From Glycine soja (taxonomy: Eukaryota; Streptophyta; Magnoliopsida; Fabales; Fabaceae): a DNA stretch of 64,000 bases. Positions 60,908-64,000 of this stretch are shown here, in pieces (position 1 is the first letter of the stretch; the number at the start of each line of letters is the position of its first letter). Below the pieces are notes generated by a model. The model saw only the letters and a list, made by a program, of their open reading frames with translations. It made no database searches and was not told the DNA's origin. The DNA lies in contig NC_041016.1 in assembly GCF_004193775.1 (NCBI RefSeq), forward strand, positions 41,312,022 through 41,376,021, in the 5' to 3' direction. The position numbers and the translations under genes are program-made.

Positions 60908-61149
60908 GATTTAGGGAAATTTTTTAACATTTTTTACATTTTCTATGTAACATGAACATTGAATTCATTTGTTGATTGTTCTTTATAATATATAAATCTG
61001 CTATTTGATGTTTATTATCATTAAAACTGCTTGAAAGCAGAACAAAATGTTTCTTTGCTATGAATTGGGCCTCCTAAAATTGCATTTGACAGGTACAATT
61101 TTGGGTTTACTGTAAAAACAGAAAGTGTATATAAAAAAAATATTTGAAA

Positions 61150-61760
61150 ACAACATCGGTTATTAACAAAAACTGATGTTAATATCATAACCAACATCGG
61201 TTATAATACAAAACCGATGTTAACGTTTGTATATTAACATCGGTTTTTGGGGAATAACCAATGTCGGCGTTTGTATTTTAACATCGATTATCTACAGATA
61301 ACCGATGTCAACTAGTGTACATTAACATCGGTTAATTATAATTAACCGATGTGAATATTTAAATATTAACATCGGTTATTTATAATTAGCCGATGTTATA
61401 CACAAAGAACTACACCAAATAAGTGTATGCATCATCAACGTTGACATCGGTTTTCTAGAAAAACCGATGTTAAGGGTATATATTAACATCGGTTTTTCTC
61501 GAAAACCGATGTTAAACTAACATATTAACATCGGTTTTACTGGAAAACCGATGTCAACGTTCATCATGCGTCCACTTTTTTTGTTGTTGTTCATTGTGTT
61601 TAACATCGGTTATTTAGAGAATCGATGTTGTCATATGTATGTTAACATCGGTTCTCCAAAACCAATGTTAACATTCATACATTCAACATCGTCACTTTCA
61701 ACATCGGTTTTAAAACCAATGTAGAATGTTCTAAATAACCGATGTTGAAAGTGTATTTTC
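61150..61760. repeat. Right subterminal array of hairpin-forming repeats
   Basis: About eleven to twelve units of AACATCGGTT-spacer-AACCGATGTT, more numerous and more varied than on the left side. The last units run to within 10-20 bp of the terminal TAGTG. Confidence 0.9.
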
Positions 61761-61943
61761 TAATAGTGATTTGAACCCGTGACTTCTCCCTTTCCCCTTC
61801 TCCCTTAAGCCCACCTTCCAACAATTAAGCCAACCTTATGTCTCTTCAAAAATTTTATTAGCTAATGAAGGCATTGAGTAAAAATGTTTTTTTTTTCATT
61901 ACTATAAAACCAAATGTACTAATAATTGCATTTAATTAACTAG

Positions 61944-62493
61944 GTATGGGTCATGGGGAGTCTGCTATACTTATGGAACATGGTTTGGAATAAAGGGACT
62001 CATCATAGCCGGTAAGAGTTATCAAGATAGCCAAAGCATTAGAAGAGGATGTGAATTTTTGCTTTCCAAGCAACAACTTTGTGGTGGTTGGGGAAAGAGC
62101 TACATCACATGCCAAACGATGGTAACTTATGTCCCCATCTAAGTCTCATGTTTTATAAAATAGTTTACACATAACTATATATGTTTTTCTTTGAGTGTAG
62201 CATAACGTTTCACTACACTAATTAATGGTACAACTAAAATAGATATACACAAATATGGAAGGAAACAAGTCTAATGTAGTTAACACTGCATGGGCTATGT
62301 TGGCACTTATTGAAGCAGGGCAGGTATAACAAAGTTCAATTAATAATATTCATAATTCTAAGATGAGACCAAGAGCCACTATAAAGTCATTGTTTATTTT
62401 GTGGTATAGGCAGAAAGAGATCCAGCCCCATTGCATCATGCGGCCAAGGTTTTAATCGATTTACAGCTAGAAAATGGGGAGTTTCCTCAACAG
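61944..62493 (+). pseudogene. Cyclase exon block 5 (three exons, no stops)
   Basis: Exon 61944-62121 is [20 protein letters not shown] to [17 protein letters not shown], with a QW motif. Exon 62243-62323 is IYTNMEGNKSNVVNTAWAML, ALIEAGQ. Exon 62410-62493 is [28 protein letters not shown], with a GT donor. Reading is intact across all three. The final exon of the family (beginning EIMGVFN in relatives) was not recognised in the remaining 1.5 kb. Confidence 0.9.
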
Positions 62494-64000
62494 GTAACAA
62501 GTAACAACCATATAGATATACAATATAGTAGCAATCAATAATACATCTCATGTGGAAGGGGAGCAATGAGAGAGTAAGGAGGATTAATCTTAGTCATAAA
62601 ATCAAATTGTAAAGGTTTAAGATTGAATTATAAAGTCATTTAACCCTTTTTTAAGTAGTATTGCAATCATTAAAAAACTTTTTTCCTATGTGATTGCATA
62701 GTTCTTATTTACTCCTTGATTTTTTCTTATACTAACACTCATCTCACCTAATACATATCAATTTTGTATCACATATAATTACGAATGAAAATTTCATTTA
62801 ATATCGTACAATTTTGTATCACTCCACTAAGCATACCCTAAAGTGAAAACTGTGTTAAGTGTCAATTTAGCCCTATAGATGTTATGAAAAGGTTGAATAT
62901 TAATTCTTAAACTATCTTTGAGAAAATATATATATTACTACTGGAAAGTGCCTCTTTACTTATTTTAACTAAAAAGAAAAAAAATAGAAGTTAAAAAAAA
63001 TAATAACATGAGAGTAGTGGATAGTTATTAGGAGAGAAATAATAAAAATTTAAAATTGATAAAAGATAAAATGGTTTAGTAAAATGTGTACACCAAAATC
63101 AGGGTATTTCATTTATTATTAGTATAAATTAAAAAAATGTTAACTACCAAATTTTTACATAATTTCAGTACAAATTATTTATTTATTCCTCCATTTACAC
63201 CACTTATATTTATATGTTGAATTATGCGTATAAGCTTATATTAAAAACTCATCAAAATTTACAAAAATAAGAAAATCATAGTTTATAAGTTATATTATTA
63301 AATTTTAGATACGGCCCTCACATTACGATTTTATTGGATTATAAGTATTTTTATGATAATTTATTTCACACTACAAAATGAATTTTATTTTATTAAATTA
63401 AAAACTTAAAGTTATATATTTAGTTTAAAATATAAAACGAATTATCTAACATGTAAGAAAGACAACTAGTTAAAAATTAGTAATATAATTTATTTTGAAG
63501 AGAAAATAGGTTAATTATTAACAATAAATATAAAATAATTTTACGCTATCATTTCATTATGAACTATCTTATGATAAATTTATTGATTTTTATATTAACT
63601 ACCTAAAAATTCATTCTAACAATAATTTTTAATTATCTAATAGTGTAAAAGTTTTTATATTAAAAGTTAGCTATTAAAAAGTGTGTAGTTTTTATATTAA
63701 AAAGTCCCATAATTTAGTATTTTTTTTCATTTTTATTCTTGTAATTTTTTTATTTTAATATTTTTTTATAGTTCAAAGCATTTTTTAACTTTTAAAAATA
63801 TTAACTAAAGCATTTTATGGAAGAAAAAAATAAAATAAACATATTTTATAATAACTAAAATGAAAAAAATTACAAAAATGAAAATGAAAAAAAAAAATAC
63901 TTAATTGTAGAGACGAAAAAATATTTAAGCCTATTTTAGAAAGAGAAATTACCTTATACTTTGTCTGTTATTTAACTATTATATTAAGTTTATACTTTGT
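62494..64000. other. AT-rich DNA after the last cyclase exon seen
   Basis: Very AT-rich, with no coding similarity, repeats or RNA gene I can support. Confidence 0.5.

Larger units (their letters stand above)
48336..61768 (+). mobile_element. CACTA (En/Spm-type) DNA transposon, defective
   Basis: It begins CACTACTAAAAAAAAAGCTT and ends TATTTTCTAATAGTG. Terminal CACTA is matched by TAGTG, and the 3-bp target duplication ATT is present on both sides (48333-48335 and 61769-61771). Subterminal arrays of ACATCGGTTTT-type palindromes lie at both ends. On the + strand it carries transposase, DUF4216-like and Ulp1-like coding remnants (57458-60907). About 7 kb of its 5' half is invaded by antisense LINE fragments and an (AC)n block. 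It interrupts the cyclase between the DGSW and YGSWG exons. Confidence 0.95.
12748..62493 (+). pseudogene. Oxidosqualene cyclase (triterpene synthase-like) pseudogene, shredded by transposons
   Basis: Members of this family fold 2,3-oxidosqualene into sterol or triterpene skeletons (cycloartenol, beta-amyrin, lupeol) at the ER membrane. At least 15 exon remnants with GT/AG borders are collinear with the plant family. Recognisable pieces include [68 protein letters not shown] (the DCTAE catalytic-Asp motif, A changed to R) and [10 protein letters not shown] (a QW motif). In-frame stops occur at 28590 (TAG), 30544 (TGA), 35517 (TGA) and 47943 (TGA). A Helitron, a Copia (itself holding a Gypsy) and a CACTA element separate the exon blocks. 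The N-terminal exons and the final exon were not found. The exact product of the ancestral enzyme cannot be told. Confidence 0.88.

Noticed and set aside
48362..61760. CRISPR-like array from regularly spaced repeats at the CACTA ends
   Set aside because: The units are palindromic CACTA subterminal repeats with short irregular spacers in a plant genome. There are no cas genes.
1..64000. tRNA, snoRNA or miRNA genes
   Set aside because: I did not recognise any by eye. A covariance-model scan would be needed, so absence is not claimed.

Overview
The window is plant nuclear DNA: AT-rich, intron-containing, and packed with nested transposable elements of plant types (Helitrons, Gypsy and Copia LTR elements, a CACTA transposon, L1-type LINEs, a hAT-like MITE). 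The retroelement and CACTA families look like those of soybean, so a Glycine species is my best guess. That is inference from family resemblance, not a database match. I see no intact host gene, no bacterial-type operon and no CRISPR.

The thread through the right-hand 50 kb is one broken host gene on the + strand: an oxidosqualene cyclase (triterpene/sterol synthase family). Its exon remnants lie at 12748-14673, 28453-30648, 34966-36009, 47171-48034 and 61944-62493. Three large insertions separate most of these blocks. A 12.8-kb Helitron (14972-27762, minus strand) sits in an intron. A Copia element (36010-47165) splits one coding exon, with a 5-bp target duplication, and itself carries a Gypsy element (41464-46997) in its 3' LTR. 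A 13.4-kb CACTA transposon (48336-61768) follows and contains several antisense LINE fragments and a large (AC)n block. At least three exons also carry in-frame stops at expected tryptophan codons.

Layout. 1-10363: remains of a second, minus-strand Helitron, seen here through its RPA70-like gene and a long 5' region. A scrambled nest of three Gypsy-type elements (2842-9785) interrupts it. 10437-11310: tandem copies of a short LTR carrying a 5S-rRNA-like segment (Cassandra/TRIM-like). 12748-14673: first clear cyclase exons, with a hAT-like MITE. 14972-27762: Helitron with both ends recognisable. Read on its own strand it encodes an RPA70-like protein, then a Rep/helicase, then a double-B3-like protein. 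27763-36009: cyclase exons and introns holding an inverted 5S-like LTR and an antisense Copia remnant. 36010-47165: Copia plus nested Gypsy. 47171-48034: cyclase exons. 48336-61768: CACTA with transposase, DUF4216-like and Ulp1-protease-like coding remnants. 61944-62493: last cyclase exons seen. 62494-64000: AT-rich, no gene seen.

Almost every coding region is decayed, and many stops are of the CAG/CAA/CGA-to-stop or TGG-to-stop kind expected from cytosine deamination in methylated DNA. The most notable features are: the Helitron Rep gene, which appears to have lost its HUH/tyrosine nuclease core by an in-frame deletion while keeping its termini and cargo; the Gypsy element with apparently identical 964-bp LTRs and a single fused gag/mini-RT frame; and the 5S-like LTRs.
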